64,000 bases of DNA from Yersinia similis (GTDB lineage Bacteria > Pseudomonadota > Gammaproteobacteria > Enterobacterales > Enterobacteriaceae): NCBI RefSeq assembly GCF_001053095.1, contig NZ_CGBP01000004.1, positions 133,659 through 197,658 on the forward strand. Direction: 5' to 3'. Under the pieces are notes generated by a model. That model worked only from the letters and a program-made list of their open reading frames with translations. It did no database searches and had not been told where the DNA came from. This document shows positions 46,437-55,491 of the stretch, one piece after another (positions within the stretch are counted from its first letter, which is position 1; every line of letters begins with the position of its first letter). A program made the translations under genes and the position numbers.

Positions 46437-47741
46437 ATGAAGAACTGGAGAACGCTTATTCTCGGATTGGTCATTTGTGCCAATACCGCGTTCGCAGCAC
46501 CACAAGAAGTTGATAAAGTTGCCGCGGTGGTTGATAACGGTGTTGTGTTACAAAGTGATATCGACGGCCTGCTACAATCGGTAAAAATGAACGCGCAACA
46601 ATCTGGGCAGCAGGTTCCGGATGATTCGACATTGCGCCACCAAATTCTTGAACGCCTCATCATGGATAATATCCAACTGCAGATGGCCAAGAAAATGGGG
46701 ATTACCATCACTGATCAGGCGCTGGATAAGGCCATTGCAGATATTGCGGCCCAAAACCGCATGACGCTAGCTCAGATGCGCAGCCGCTTAGCCGCTGATG
46801 GCCTTAGTTACGAGACTTACCGTGAGCAAATCCGCAAAGAAATGCTGACATCAGAAGTCCGTAACAATGAAGTACGTCGCCGGATAACCATTTTGCCACA
46901 AGAAGTTGAATCTCTGGCTAAGCAGATGGGTAATCAAGTCAGTGGTGATACCGAACTGAATCTCAGCCACATCCTGATTCCATTGCCAGAAAACCCAACG
47001 CAGCAGCAAGTTGATCAAGCTGAAGATCTGGCGAACAAATTGGTTGCTGACATTAAAGGTGGCGCGGATTTTGGTAAATTAGCTATCGCGAACTCAGCTG
47101 ACTCTCAAGCCCTGAAAGGTGGCCAAATGGGGTGGGGAAAATTGCAGGAGTTACCTTCACTGTTTGCCGAGAGACTGCAATCGGCGAGTAAAGGCGAGAT
47201 TGTCGGCCCTATCCGTTCAGGTGTCGGGTTCCATATTTTGAAAGTGAATGACATGCGTGGTGCGGATCAAACCATTTCGGTTACTGAAGTGAATGCCCGG
47301 CACATCCTGTTGAAGCCTTCACCAATGATGACCGACGAGCAAGCTCGCGCTAAGTTGGAAGCCGCCGCCGCTGAGATTAAAAGCGGAAAAACAAGCTTCG
47401 CGACTATCGCCAAAGAAATTTCGCAGGATCCCGGATCCGCGATGCAAGGCGGGGAACTGGGTTGGGCATCACCCGATATTTACGATCCAGCATTCCGTGA
47501 TGCATTGATGAAACTGAAGAAAGGTGAAATCAGTCCCCCTGTTCACTCTTCCTTCGGCTGGCACCTCATTCAGGTTGTCGATACCCGTCAAGTAGATAAA
47601 ACGGATGCCGCACAGAAAGATCGGGCGTACCGCATGCTCTTCAACCGTAAATTTGCTGAAGAAGCACAAACCTGGATGCAAGAGCAGCGTGCTGCTGCTT
47701 ATGTAAAAATTCTTGATGGTAGTAATGCACAACCACAATAA
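46437..47741 (+). CDS. surA: SurA, periplasmic chaperone/peptidyl-prolyl isomerase
   Basis: Chaperone for outer-membrane proteins, including LptD. The 434-residue precursor has a signal peptide ([20 protein letters not shown]), an N-terminal chaperone domain, two parvulin domains (about 173-274, with LSHILIPLP, and 284-384, with [10 protein letters not shown]) and a short C-terminal helix. It lies 67 nt after lptD and its 3' end overlaps the pdxA start by 17 nt. Confidence 0.96.
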   Translation: MKNWRTLILGLVICANTAFAAPQEVDKVAAVVDNGVVLQSDIDGLLQSVKMNAQQSGQQVPDDSTLRHQILERLIMDNIQLQMAKKMGITITDQALDKAIADIAAQNRMTLAQMRSRLAADGLSYETYREQIRKEMLTSEVRNNEVRRRITILPQEVESLAKQMGNQVSGDTELNLSHILIPLPENPTQQQVDQAEDLANKLVADIKGGADFGKLAIANSADSQALKGGQMGWGKLQELPSLFAERLQSASKGEIVGPIRSGVGFHILKVNDMRGADQTISVTEVNARHILLKPSPMMTDEQARAKLEAAAAEIKSGKTSFATIAKEISQDPGSAMQGGELGWASPDIYDPAFRDALMKLKKGEISPPVHSSFGWHLIQVVDTRQVDKTDAAQKDRAYRMLFNRKFAEEAQTWMQEQRAAAYVKILDGSNAQPQ

Positions 47742-48720
47742 TCGTATAGTCATCACCCCCGGCGAGCCAGCCGGGGTTGGGCCAGATTTAGCCGTTGCTC
47801 TGGCTCAACAGGATTGGCCCGTTGAACTGATAGTATGCGCGGATCCGGCCTTACTATTGGCCCGAGCCAGCCAACTTAATCTGCCCCTGCAATTGCGTGA
47901 GTACCAAGCTGACCAGCCTGCAATAGCACAGCAAGCAGGGTCACTGACTATTTTACCTGTAAAAACAGCCGTTAATGTAGTCCCTGGCAAGCTTGATGTC
48001 GGTAACAGTCACTATGTTGTTGAGACCTTAGCCAAGGCTTGTGATGGCGCGATCAGTGGTGAATTCGCTGCATTGGTCACGGGCCCGGTACAAAAAAGTA
48101 TTATCAATGATGCCGGCATCCCCTTCATTGGGCATACCGAATTCTTTGCTGACCGCAGCCACTGCCAGAGGGTGGTGATGATGCTGGCAACTGAAGAGTT
48201 GCGCGTGGCTTTAGCGACCACCCACTTGCCATTATTGGCGGTGCCAGGTGCCATTACGCAAGCCAGCTTACATGAAGTAATCACCATCCTTGATAACGAC
48301 CTAAAAACCAAGTTTGGTATTGCTCAGCCGCAGATTTATGTTTGTGGGCTTAATCCTCATGCTGGCGAAGGTGGTCATATGGGCCATGAAGAGATCGATA
48401 CGATTATTCCTGCCCTAAATACACTGCGTCAGCAAGGGATAAACCTCGTTGGCCCACTACCGGCAGATACCCTGTTTCAACCGAAATATCTGCAACATGC
48501 AGATGCCGTTCTCGCTATGTATCACGATCAGGGACTGCCAGTATTGAAATATCAAGGGTTTGGCCGAGCCGTCAATATCACTCTCGGTTTGCCCTTTATC
48601 CGCACTTCTGTGGATCACGGTACCGCTTTAGAACTCGCCGCAACCGGTACTGCCGATGTTGGCAGTTTCATTACGGCATTAAACTTAGCCATCAAAATGA
48701 TAAATAACAGCAATGAATAA
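47725..48720 (+). CDS. pdxA: PdxA, 4-hydroxythreonine-4-phosphate dehydrogenase
   Basis: NAD-dependent enzyme of pyridoxal phosphate synthesis. The 331-residue protein shows [26 protein letters not shown] (metal/substrate region), [14 protein letters not shown], and [23 protein letters not shown]. Start at ATG 47725 ([15 protein letters not shown]) fits family length; the frame could begin four codons earlier. It overlaps surA at the 5' end and rsmA at the 3' end by 8 nt (ATGAATAA). Confidence 0.95.
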   Translation: MHNHNNRIVITPGEPAGVGPDLAVALAQQDWPVELIVCADPALLLARASQLNLPLQLREYQADQPAIAQQAGSLTILPVKTAVNVVPGKLDVGNSHYVVETLAKACDGAISGEFAALVTGPVQKSIINDAGIPFIGHTEFFADRSHCQRVVMMLATEELRVALATTHLPLLAVPGAITQASLHEVITILDNDLKTKFGIAQPQIYVCGLNPHAGEGGHMGHEEIDTIIPALNTLRQQGINLVGPLPADTLFQPKYLQHADAVLAMYHDQGLPVLKYQGFGRAVNITLGLPFIRTSVDHGTALELAATGTADVGSFITALNLAIKMINNSNE

Positions 48721-49531
48721 TAGAGTCCACCAAGGGCATTTTGCCCGCAAACGCTTTGGACAAAACTTTTTAAACGATCAGTTTGTCATCGACAGTATTG
48801 TCTCCGCGATCCACCCAGTTCCTGGCGAAGCGGTCGTTGAGATCGGCCCCGGTTTAGGTGCCTTAACCGAACCCGTCGCGGCTCGTATGGATCACATGAC
48901 CGTCATTGAGCTGGATCGCGATCTGGCGGCACGCCTGGCTAGCCATCCTCAACTGAAAGATAAGCTAACCATTCATCAGCAAGATGCGATGAAAGTAAAC
49001 TTCTCCGAACTGTCAGAGCAAGCGGGGCAACCATTACGGGTATTTGGTAACCTGCCATACAATATTTCTACACCGCTGATGTTCCATCTTTTCAGCTATA
49101 CTGATGCTATCCGCGACATGCATTTCATGTTGCAAAAAGAGGTTGTTAACCGCTTGGTTGCTGGCCCCAACAGTAAAGCTTATGGCCGTCTGACCGTCAT
49201 GGCGCAATACTATTGCAATGTGATCCCAGTTTTGGAAGTACCGCCGACTGCGTTTACTCCAGCCCCTAAAGTTGATTCCGCAGTTGTGCGCCTCATTCCA
49301 CATGTGCAAATGCCTCACCCGGTCGGTGACGTTCGTATGCTGAGCCGTATTACTACGCAAGCATTTAACCAACGTAGAAAAACGGTGCGCAATAGCTTAG
49401 GTGATTTATTCACTTCAGAGCAATTAATCGAATTAGGTATCGACCCGATACTCAGGGCAGAAAATATTTCGGTAGCGCAGTACTGTAAGCTAGCTAACTG
49501 GCTTTCAGCTCAATCGACACCGCAAAAATAA
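48713..49531 (+). CDS. rsmA: RsmA (KsgA), 16S rRNA dimethyladenosine transferase
   Basis: Dimethylates two adjacent adenines near the 3' end of 16S rRNA, using S-adenosylmethionine; loss gives kasugamycin resistance. Motifs seen in the 272 residues are [21 protein letters not shown] (SAM binding), IELDRDLA and the catalytic NLPYNIST. It is coupled to pdxA by an 8-nt overlap and followed by apaG. Confidence 0.96.
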   Translation: MNNRVHQGHFARKRFGQNFLNDQFVIDSIVSAIHPVPGEAVVEIGPGLGALTEPVAARMDHMTVIELDRDLAARLASHPQLKDKLTIHQQDAMKVNFSELSEQAGQPLRVFGNLPYNISTPLMFHLFSYTDAIRDMHFMLQKEVVNRLVAGPNSKAYGRLTVMAQYYCNVIPVLEVPPTAFTPAPKVDSAVVRLIPHVQMPHPVGDVRMLSRITTQAFNQRRKTVRNSLGDLFTSEQLIELGIDPILRAENISVAQYCKLANWLSAQSTPQK

Positions 49532-49544
49532 GCAGGAGCACATC

Positions 49545-49922
49545 ATGATTGAACAGCCCCGTATTTGTGTGCAGGTACAAAGTATCTATGTGGAAACGCA
49601 ATCGATACCCGAAGAGGAGCGTTTCGTCTTCGCCTATACCGTTACCGTTCGTAATTTAGGGCGTTCAAACGTGCAACTGCTTGGCCGCTATTGGTTAATC
49701 ACCAATAGCAATGGCCGCCAGACTGAAGTTCAGGGAGAAGGGGTTATCGGCGAACAACCACTTATCCTGCCAGGTAATGAATTTCAATATACCAGCGGTG
49801 CTGTTCTGGAAACCCCGCTGGGTACTATGGAAGGGCATTACGAAATGATTGATCACCTTGGACAGGCCTTCCGTACTGCAATTCCGGTATTCCGCTTAGC
49901 GATCCCAGCCCTGATCCATTAA
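49545..49922 (+). CDS. apaG: ApaG (CorD) protein
   Basis: 125-residue protein with an Ig-like fold (DUF525), linked in other enterics to cobalt/magnesium resistance; its biochemical role is not established. Family features are [38 protein letters not shown] and [20 protein letters not shown]. It lies 13 nt after rsmA with AGGAG before the ATG, and 16 nt before apaH. Confidence 0.94.
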   Translation: MIEQPRICVQVQSIYVETQSIPEEERFVFAYTVTVRNLGRSNVQLLGRYWLITNSNGRQTEVQGEGVIGEQPLILPGNEFQYTSGAVLETPLGTMEGHYEMIDHLGQAFRTAIPVFRLAIPALIH

Positions 49923-49938
49923 CCCTGACTAATTAACT

Positions 49939-50808
49939 ATGTCTACTTATCTTATTGGTGATATTCATGGCTGCCTCGATGAATTACTTGCGCTTTTAGC
50001 CCAGGTGAACTTCGATCCACAGCAGGATACTTTATGGCTGACGGGCGATTTAGTTGCCCGTGGTCCCGCTTCATTGGATGTTTTACGTTATGTACGTTCG
50101 TTAGGACCCGCTGTTCGTATGGTGCTGGGTAACCATGACCTGCATTTGCTGGCCGTTTACGCGGGTATCAGCCGTAATAAACCGAAAGATCGTATTACCC
50201 CACTGCTGGATGCACCCGATGCTGATGAGCTGATTAATTGGCTACGTCGCCAACCCGTTTTGCAAGTTGATGACCAGCTTAAATTGATTATGGCCCACGC
50301 AGGCATCACACCACAGTGGGATATTGAAACAGCCAAAATGTGCGCTCGAGAAGTTGAAGCGGTATTGAGCAGTGACAGTTATCCGCTATTTTTGGATGCG
50401 ATGTACGGCGATATGCCAAACAACTGGTTACCAGAGCTCACAGGGCTGGCACGTTTACGCTTTAGTACCAATGCACTTACGCGGATGCGCTTTTGCTTCC
50501 CGAATGGGCAACTTGATATGATTTGCAAAGACACGCCAGAAAATGCGCCAGCCCCTCTCAAACCTTGGTTTGAACTACCAAGGCTCGTTGACCCTGAATA
50601 TTCAATTATTTTTGGTCATTGGGCATCATTGGAAGGTAAAGGTGTACCAGAGGGGATATATGGACTGGATACTGGCTGTTGCTGGGGAGGGGATTTAACC
50701 CTACTTCGTTGGGAAGATAAACGTTATTTCACACAGCGCGCTTTCAAAGCCGAGGCTGAAATTAATAATAGCAATGGATTTGCAGCGGGCGAAAAAGTAC
50801 AACACTAA
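49939..50808 (+). CDS. apaH: ApaH, diadenosine tetraphosphatase
   Basis: Hydrolyses Ap4A symmetrically to ADP and removes Np4 caps from RNA. The 289-residue protein has the metallophosphatase motifs GDIHGC (residues 7-12), GDLVARGP and GNHDLHLLA, plus MAHAGI and [11 protein letters not shown]. It is last in the lptD-to-apaH run and is followed by a hairpin at 50848-50873. Confidence 0.95.
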   Translation: MSTYLIGDIHGCLDELLALLAQVNFDPQQDTLWLTGDLVARGPASLDVLRYVRSLGPAVRMVLGNHDLHLLAVYAGISRNKPKDRITPLLDAPDADELINWLRRQPVLQVDDQLKLIMAHAGITPQWDIETAKMCAREVEAVLSSDSYPLFLDAMYGDMPNNWLPELTGLARLRFSTNALTRMRFCFPNGQLDMICKDTPENAPAPLKPWFELPRLVDPEYSIIFGHWASLEGKGVPEGIYGLDTGCCWGGDLTLLRWEDKRYFTQRAFKAEAEINNSNGFAAGEKVQH

Positions 50809-50847
50809 TTGGTGTAATGCCAAATTAATCTTGTAAAGACGCTAATT

Positions 50848-50873
50848 AAAGACGCATGAGCCTATGCGTCTTT
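50848..50873 (+). terminator. Hairpin after apaH
   Basis: Perfect 10-bp stem AAAGACGCAT/ATGCGTCTTT with a 6-nt loop, 39 nt after the apaH stop. The stem ends in TTT followed by AGATTTC, a weak T-run, so it is a probable but not strong terminator. It may also serve the convergent gene at 50898. Confidence 0.65.
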
Positions 50874-50897
50874 AGATTTCACCTATAATTAACAGCA

Positions 50898-51362
50898 TCA
50901 CTGTCTATTTTTATAATCATCTACAATATCATCGTCAAGCCGTGTAAATGTACAGTCATTTACTGATGTTCCAGTACAAATATAATATTCCTTACCTGAT
51001 GTGGTTGTTTTTTCCCAGAACATATGCCCCATAAGTGAAACAAATACACCTTCGAGAGCTAATGCTCGCTCATCATGAAAATACATATCAACACTGCCTG
51101 ATTCTAAAGCGTAAGTGCAATTGTTTAACTTGCCAATATCCATATTAAATTCATTATAAGGAATATACTTTACATATAGGAAATGTCGTACATCCCCGCT
51201 ATTTTCCACGCCAACAGCCCCCCCTAACCATTTACCATCAGGTGTTGTATAAACCCCCTTCTGATGATTTATTTCAGATTTATTTGGGCAGGAAGAGAGT
51301 TCATTCGCCATAACATATGGCGCAGACAATATTAGAGATAAAAACAGCATAGATTTTTTCAT
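50898..51362 (-). CDS. Secreted DUF3757-type protein A
   Basis: 154-residue precursor with a signal peptide (MKKSMLFLSLILSAPYVMA) and a small domain with four Cys (SSCPNKSEINH, LNNCTYALESG, YYICTGTSVNDCTFTR) likely forming disulfides in the periplasm or outside the cell. The pattern matches DUF3757, a family of exported proteins of unknown function. It is paralogous to the gene at 51488, with the same Cys positions. The region is AT-rich. No function can be assigned. Confidence 0.75.
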   Translation of the reverse strand: MKKSMLFLSLILSAPYVMANELSSCPNKSEINHQKGVYTTPDGKWLGGAVGVENSGDVRHFLYVKYIPYNEFNMDIGKLNNCTYALESGSVDMYFHDERALALEGVFVSLMGHMFWEKTTTSGKEYYICTGTSVNDCTFTRLDDDIVDDYKNRQ

Positions 51363-51487
51363 TTATTTTCCTCACACTTATTATTTACCCCATAAAAAAT
51401 AATCATTTCAATTTAATAGAATTAATAATTTAAATTATCTAACTGAATAATAAGATTATTTTATTTGTGGTGATATTGTTAACATTA

Positions 51488-51991
51488 TTACTCGGCAGTC
51501 ACCCTAGGCAAGAGGACCGGAATATCTGGCGCGATTTCTGCAATTTTCGCATCAGATGGACGTGTAAAAGAGCAGTCTTCGGCTTTATCCGCACTACAGG
51601 TGTAGCTTGTATAGGGAACATTATCTGTATTTTTTATCCACGTTGGATTATCAACAATAGATATATACAATCCTTTATTTACCAGAACTTTATTATCTCT
51701 CATTTTCATTTGTAAAATACCGGCATCCAGCAGGTAACTGCATTGAACTAAAACACCTAGCGCCCGATCATTCCCTCCATGAGGATAATAAAATGCTTGC
51801 AAAAAATGAGCTACATTACCTTTATTCTCACCTCCTTGCGTCGTACCATACCAACGTAGATTAGCCGATTTATAATCGCTCAACACATGGTTAATTTCAT
51901 TCGCTTCTGGGCATCTTGTTATTTCTATAGCAGAAGTAAAAGGGGAAAGTAAAAATAAAGATGATAGTGTTAGTAATGTTGATTTTTTCAT
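51488..51991 (-). CDS. Secreted DUF3757-type protein B (paralogue)
   Basis: 167-residue precursor starting MKKSTLLTLSSLFLLSPFTS with a signal peptide. It shares the Cys framework of its neighbour (TRCPEANEINH, LVQCSYLLDAG, SYTCSADKAEDCSFTRPSD) but has a longer C-terminus (IAEIAPDIPVLLPRV). The ATG at 51991 is preferred over one six codons upstream since it starts the signal peptide. The ~125-nt gap between the paralogues suggests separate transcription or a duplicated unit. Function unknown. Confidence 0.75.
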   Translation of the reverse strand: MKKSTLLTLSSLFLLSPFTSAIEITRCPEANEINHVLSDYKSANLRWYGTTQGGENKGNVAHFLQAFYYPHGGNDRALGVLVQCSYLLDAGILQMKMRDNKVLVNKGLYISIVDNPTWIKNTDNVPYTSYTCSADKAEDCSFTRPSDAKIAEIAPDIPVLLPRVTAE

Positions 51992-52178
51992 TTTACACCT
52001 CATTGGCAATAAAATTAAAAATAGAATTAAAAATAGAATTAAAACCTTATGTAAACCAGAAATTAGAATTTATCATGTAGAACGAAAGCTAAAAATATTA
52101 AATAATAATGACGTTTATCCATTAAGTAATAAATTTATTTTTCTAAATGAAACAGGCCCATTATTACCTAATGGGCCT

Positions 52179-52358
52179 CAGACTGCTGACAAACCCCGAT
52201 GACTCAATCTTGAACGGTGAGGATAGGCAGAGGAGTAAAGCGTCCGCGCCAGGGGAGGGCGCGGCTCGAGCCCCAGGGAAGGCTATTTTTATACAGGGAA
52301 GCCGGCGTCTTTACGATCTGCCTGTTCTCTCCGTTGCAGGCACTTTGTCAATAACCTC
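52179..52358 (+). repeat. YPAL-like interspersed element, copy 3 (180 bp)
   Basis: Nearly the same as copy 1. It is flanked by identical 25-bp direct repeats (52154-52178 and 52359-52383), each of which is a complete AGGCCCATTA..TAATGGGCCT hairpin: the folA terminator, duplicated on insertion. This is the cleanest target duplication of the three copies. Confidence 0.85.
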
Positions 52359-52389
52359 AGGCCCATTATTACCTAATGGGCCTGTTTTC
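52359..52389. terminator. Terminator hairpin next to folA (right copy of the YPAL target)
   Basis: 10-bp stem AGGCCCATTA/TAATGGGCCT with a 5-nt loop. On the plus strand it is followed by GTTTTCT. On the minus strand, reading from folA, the hairpin now runs into YPAL sequence and the original T-rich tail (GTTTCATTT) lies after the left copy at 52154-52178, so folA transcripts may carry YPAL RNA. Confidence 0.7.
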
Positions 52390-52414
52390 TAATTGTTTTG
52401 ATGTGAATATATTA

Positions 52415-52897
52415 TTAGCGGCGCTCTAGAATTTCGAAGCAATAACTGTGTGAGTTAGCTTCATCGGCATCATGAAACTCACTGAATACGCTTTCCCATT
52501 CGTCTGGCTCATAATCAGGGAAGTGAGTATCACCACCAACCTCCGCATCAATATGTGTGAGATACATACGATTTGCGCGGTCTAAGAATTGCTGATAGAC
52601 ACGGCCACCGCCCATGACCATCACTTCTTCCACATCGCTGGCAAACACCAATGCTTCTTCAATTGAGGCCGCCCATGTCACACGTTCATCAGAACCAGGT
52701 TGGCTACTGATGACAATATTCAATCTTCCCGGCAGGGGACGACCAATAGATTCGAAGGTCTTACGACCCATAATTACCGGTTTGTTTAGCGTGTTACGTT
52801 TGAACCACGCTAAATCAGCCGGTAAATGCCATGGCATAGCGTTTTCCATACCAATAACGCGATCTGCTGCTAATGCAGCGATCAGGCTGATAATCAT
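52415..52897 (-). CDS. folA: Dihydrofolate reductase
   Basis: Reduces dihydrofolate to tetrahydrofolate with NADPH; target of trimethoprim. The 160 residues include [34 protein letters not shown] (with the catalytic Asp in PAD), [16 protein letters not shown] and [12 protein letters not shown]. It looks like the normal chromosomal enzyme. Confidence 0.96.
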   Translation of the reverse strand: MIISLIAALAADRVIGMENAMPWHLPADLAWFKRNTLNKPVIMGRKTFESIGRPLPGRLNIVISSQPGSDERVTWAASIEEALVFASDVEEVMVMGGGRVYQQFLDRANRMYLTHIDAEVGGDTHFPDYEPDEWESVFSEFHDADEANSHSYCFEILERR

Positions 52898-53046
52898 TGT
52901 TAAACCCTGTAGGCTGCAAGAGCCAGTCCCGAAAAATTGTTCACACTATACGTAAAGCCTAATCAAGCGTCGATAGCGATAAGTAAGCGAATGATACATA
53001 TAGGACTGCTCTTAGCCTAGTGTAGCGGCCGATTTAAAAAAAAGCC

Positions 53047-53511
53047 TTATACACCAGGGCGTTTACGATATAACCATAGTCCTGGCAATGATAAACCAAT
53101 CGACAACGCTCCAACGATAAATGAGGCTTTCAAGAAATTCGTCACCATAGTGGACATTAATGCTTCGGTATAACCCAGATGAGAAATCTCAACCACCGAT
53201 ATCATGGCGGTATAAGCGGAAATTCCAGGGAACATGGGAATGACAGCCGCAACGGTGAAAACTTTAGGGTGTGCAAGCAGCCAACGTGACCAATTGATCC
53301 CAATCACCCCAATCATAATTGAAGCCAATAGTGAAGCCAGCTCTATATTCATACCAAAATGGATCATCAACATACGTGAACCATGACCGATTGCACCCAA
53401 TAGTGCGCAATAACGCAGCGCACGGACCGGTACATTGAATACCATGGCAAAGCCCAACGCCGGGATCGCAGCTAGCACCATGTCCTGTAGTAATGCCCAC
53501 AGTAAACTCAC
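53047..53511 (-). CDS. yjjB: YjjB, partner of the YjjPB organic-acid exporter
   Basis: Small membrane protein (154 residues, four to five hydrophobic segments) of the ThrE-like family. In E. coli YjjB with YjjP exports succinate. It contains [34 protein letters not shown] and [15 protein letters not shown] chose the GTG at 53511: it overlaps the yjjP stop as GTGA, has GGGGGTG upstream, and aligns with the E. coli start; the longer frame lies in yjjP. Confidence 0.88.
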   Translation of the reverse strand: MSLLWALLQDMVLAAIPALGFAMVFNVPVRALRYCALLGAIGHGSRMLMIHFGMNIELASLLASIMIGVIGINWSRWLLAHPKVFTVAAVIPMFPGISAYTAMISVVEISHLGYTEALMSTMVTNFLKASFIVGALSIGLSLPGLWLYRKRPGV

Positions 53512-54308
53512 GCCCACCCCCGCAAACCCCAAAGTGCCATCGCGAATACCACCCCAATACAAGTTGATAGGGTCAGTAAGCTGGCCATCGCCCAACGCGC
53601 CAATCCCGTATTAACATGTCCTTTAAACATATCTGCCACCGCATTAATCAGTGGGAAGCCCGGAACCAATAGCAAGACACTGGCCGCCATCGCCACACTG
53701 GAAGCCTGTTCGAAAAACGGTAAGCGCATTAATAGACCAGAGGTTGATGTCGCCACAAAAGCGGTAATGCAAAAATTAATTAATGGATTCATATGGCGGG
53801 CCGTCAGGCTTTGGCGTACAAACATCGCCAGCCCACTGGCTACAAAGCTGATAGAGAAGGCATCCCAACCACCGCCGTTCAATTTACTGAAACAACCGCA
53901 GGAGAGCGCTACCATGATGACCACCAGCCAGCGCGGATAACGTAGAGGTTTAATATTTTCAAAACGTTTCTCTACGTCTTTCGCATCCAGCAAACGGTGC
54001 TCTGCGAGGATCACAATATGCTGGACCTCAGTGACTACCTGCATATTAATGCCACGATCCGTATTCTTGCGGGTTGATGTCAGGCAATTTCCCTGGCTAA
54101 TCGTGGTTAGCACCACCGCATTGGCCGAAATAGAACTTTCAACGCTATCCATACCCAGAGCCATACCAAGACGCGCCGATAACTGCTCAACCAGCATACT
54201 TTCCGCACCATGTTGCAACAGCAATAAGGCACATTTGATACATAACCGAGTAATATCTCGCTGCTGATGATGCGGCACATCACTGTTTATTACATTCCCC
54301 AGGCTCAT
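53508..54308 (-). CDS. yjjP: YjjP, ThrE-family exporter component
   Basis: 266-residue protein with a cytoplasmic N-terminal domain ([23 protein letters not shown]) and a C-terminal half of about five membrane helices ([37 protein letters not shown]). Together with YjjB it corresponds to one split ThrE-type transporter. The two genes overlap by 4 nt and form an operon, read away from the RhtB-like gene at 54642. Confidence 0.9.
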   Translation of the reverse strand: MSLGNVINSDVPHHQQRDITRLCIKCALLLLQHGAESMLVEQLSARLGMALGMDSVESSISANAVVLTTISQGNCLTSTRKNTDRGINMQVVTEVQHIVILAEHRLLDAKDVEKRFENIKPLRYPRWLVVIMVALSCGCFSKLNGGGWDAFSISFVASGLAMFVRQSLTARHMNPLINFCITAFVATSTSGLLMRLPFFEQASSVAMAASVLLLVPGFPLINAVADMFKGHVNTGLARWAMASLLTLSTCIGVVFAMALWGLRGWA

Positions 54309-54641
54309 ATTTGTGCATCACTATCCGTCAAAAGAGTAGAAGAGAGCTCCAACGTTATTGGCATTACAGCAAGCGAATGACAAATCGTCAGGAACCTATT
54401 TGAACCACATTTATGCTAGCCCATAGGATAAAATTCATTAATTTCAATAAACTGACTCATATCGGTGATTTAGCTGCTCGCTGCGCTGTAACGTCAAGTC
54501 AAGTCCAGTCAAAAAGACATAAATGCTAAATCCCGTCACTGCTAACAACAAAATGGCATCAGATAACCAATAAGAATAATGCAAGGAATGCTAAGTGGCG
54601 TTATTATCGCCAGATTGCTTCACACCCATTCGGTAATCAAG
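54309..54641. other. Divergent promoter region yjjP / RhtB-like exporter
   Basis: About 330 bp between two divergent genes. No gene, hairpin or confident promoter could be identified. An in-frame ATG at 54579 could extend the exporter by 21 residues but these do not fit the family. Confidence 0.4.
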
Positions 54642-55256
54642 ATGCTTGAAACTTCGTTATTTGTCGCGACACTCGCGACATTGGGGATGCTCTCCCCCGG
54701 ACCTGATTTTTTTCTGGTGATCAAAAACGCTGCTCGCTATCGCCGCACTGCCGCCATGATGACGGCACTTGGTGTGATTTTGGGTGTTGCGACGCATATG
54801 TCTTACTGTGTGGCCGGTCTGGCGGTCGTTATCACAACCACGCCATGGTTATTCAATTTGCTGAAATATGCCGGGGCCTGCTACCTGATCTGGATTGGTA
54901 TTCAAGCACTGCTATCACGGGGAGAAAGTAAGCTTAGTATTGATAACGCTACACAGTATCCCATCTCGCTCAAAGCCGCATTTTTGCAAGGGTACCTCTG
55001 CAATCTATTAAATCCAAAAGCGACTCTTTTCTTCCTCGCCGTTTTCACGCAAATATTGCAGATAAACTCCGGCATAGGAGAAAAACTATGGTATGCCTCA
55101 ATCATCTGGGTACTGGCCGTAATTTGGTGGCCTTTGCTGGTGATCCTGATCCAAAGCGCGCCAGTACGCCGCGGTTTAGCCAAAACACAAAAAATTGTCG
55201 ATAAAGTGTTAGGTGGCCTGTTGATCGGCCTTGGCATCAAAGTCGCATTGGGTTAA
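54642..55256 (+). CDS. LysE/RhtB-family amino-acid exporter
   Basis: 204-residue inner-membrane protein with six hydrophobic segments. The N-terminal LGMLSPGPDFFLVIKNAARY (family GPxx motif) and LKYAGACYLIWIGIQAL and NLLNPKATLFFLAVFTQ are diagnostic of RhtB-type exporters of amino acids or homoserine lactones. Substrate cannot be told. I chose the ATG at 54642 (MLETSLFVATLATLG) to fit family length; the ribosome site is weak. Confidence 0.85.
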   Translation: MLETSLFVATLATLGMLSPGPDFFLVIKNAARYRRTAAMMTALGVILGVATHMSYCVAGLAVVITTTPWLFNLLKYAGACYLIWIGIQALLSRGESKLSIDNATQYPISLKAAFLQGYLCNLLNPKATLFFLAVFTQILQINSGIGEKLWYASIIWVLAVIWWPLLVILIQSAPVRRGLAKTQKIVDKVLGGLLIGLGIKVALG

Positions 55257-55435
55257 CACCGCTAAATCTGAGTAAAGCATTCCACTATTGAGATGGCCGT
55301 CTACAATGACTGTCTACTATCCACAATAGTGTTGGCGATAACATTGATCTTCACCAAGGTTGCTTAAGAGAAATCTTGCCTTTATTGCTACACACACCAT
55401 GTATTGCCACACACACCATGGCTAAACTGCGGACG

Positions 55436-55464
55436 TAAAAAAGGGCGATGTCGCCATCGCCCTT
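55436..55464 (-). terminator. Terminator of carAB
   Basis: On the minus strand, stem AAGGGCGATG/CATCGCCCTT with a GCGA loop and six T, 27 nt after the carB stop. It is the terminator of the carAB operon. Confidence 0.88.
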
Positions 55465-55491
55465 GATTTTCGCCACGGATGAAAACGTCAA

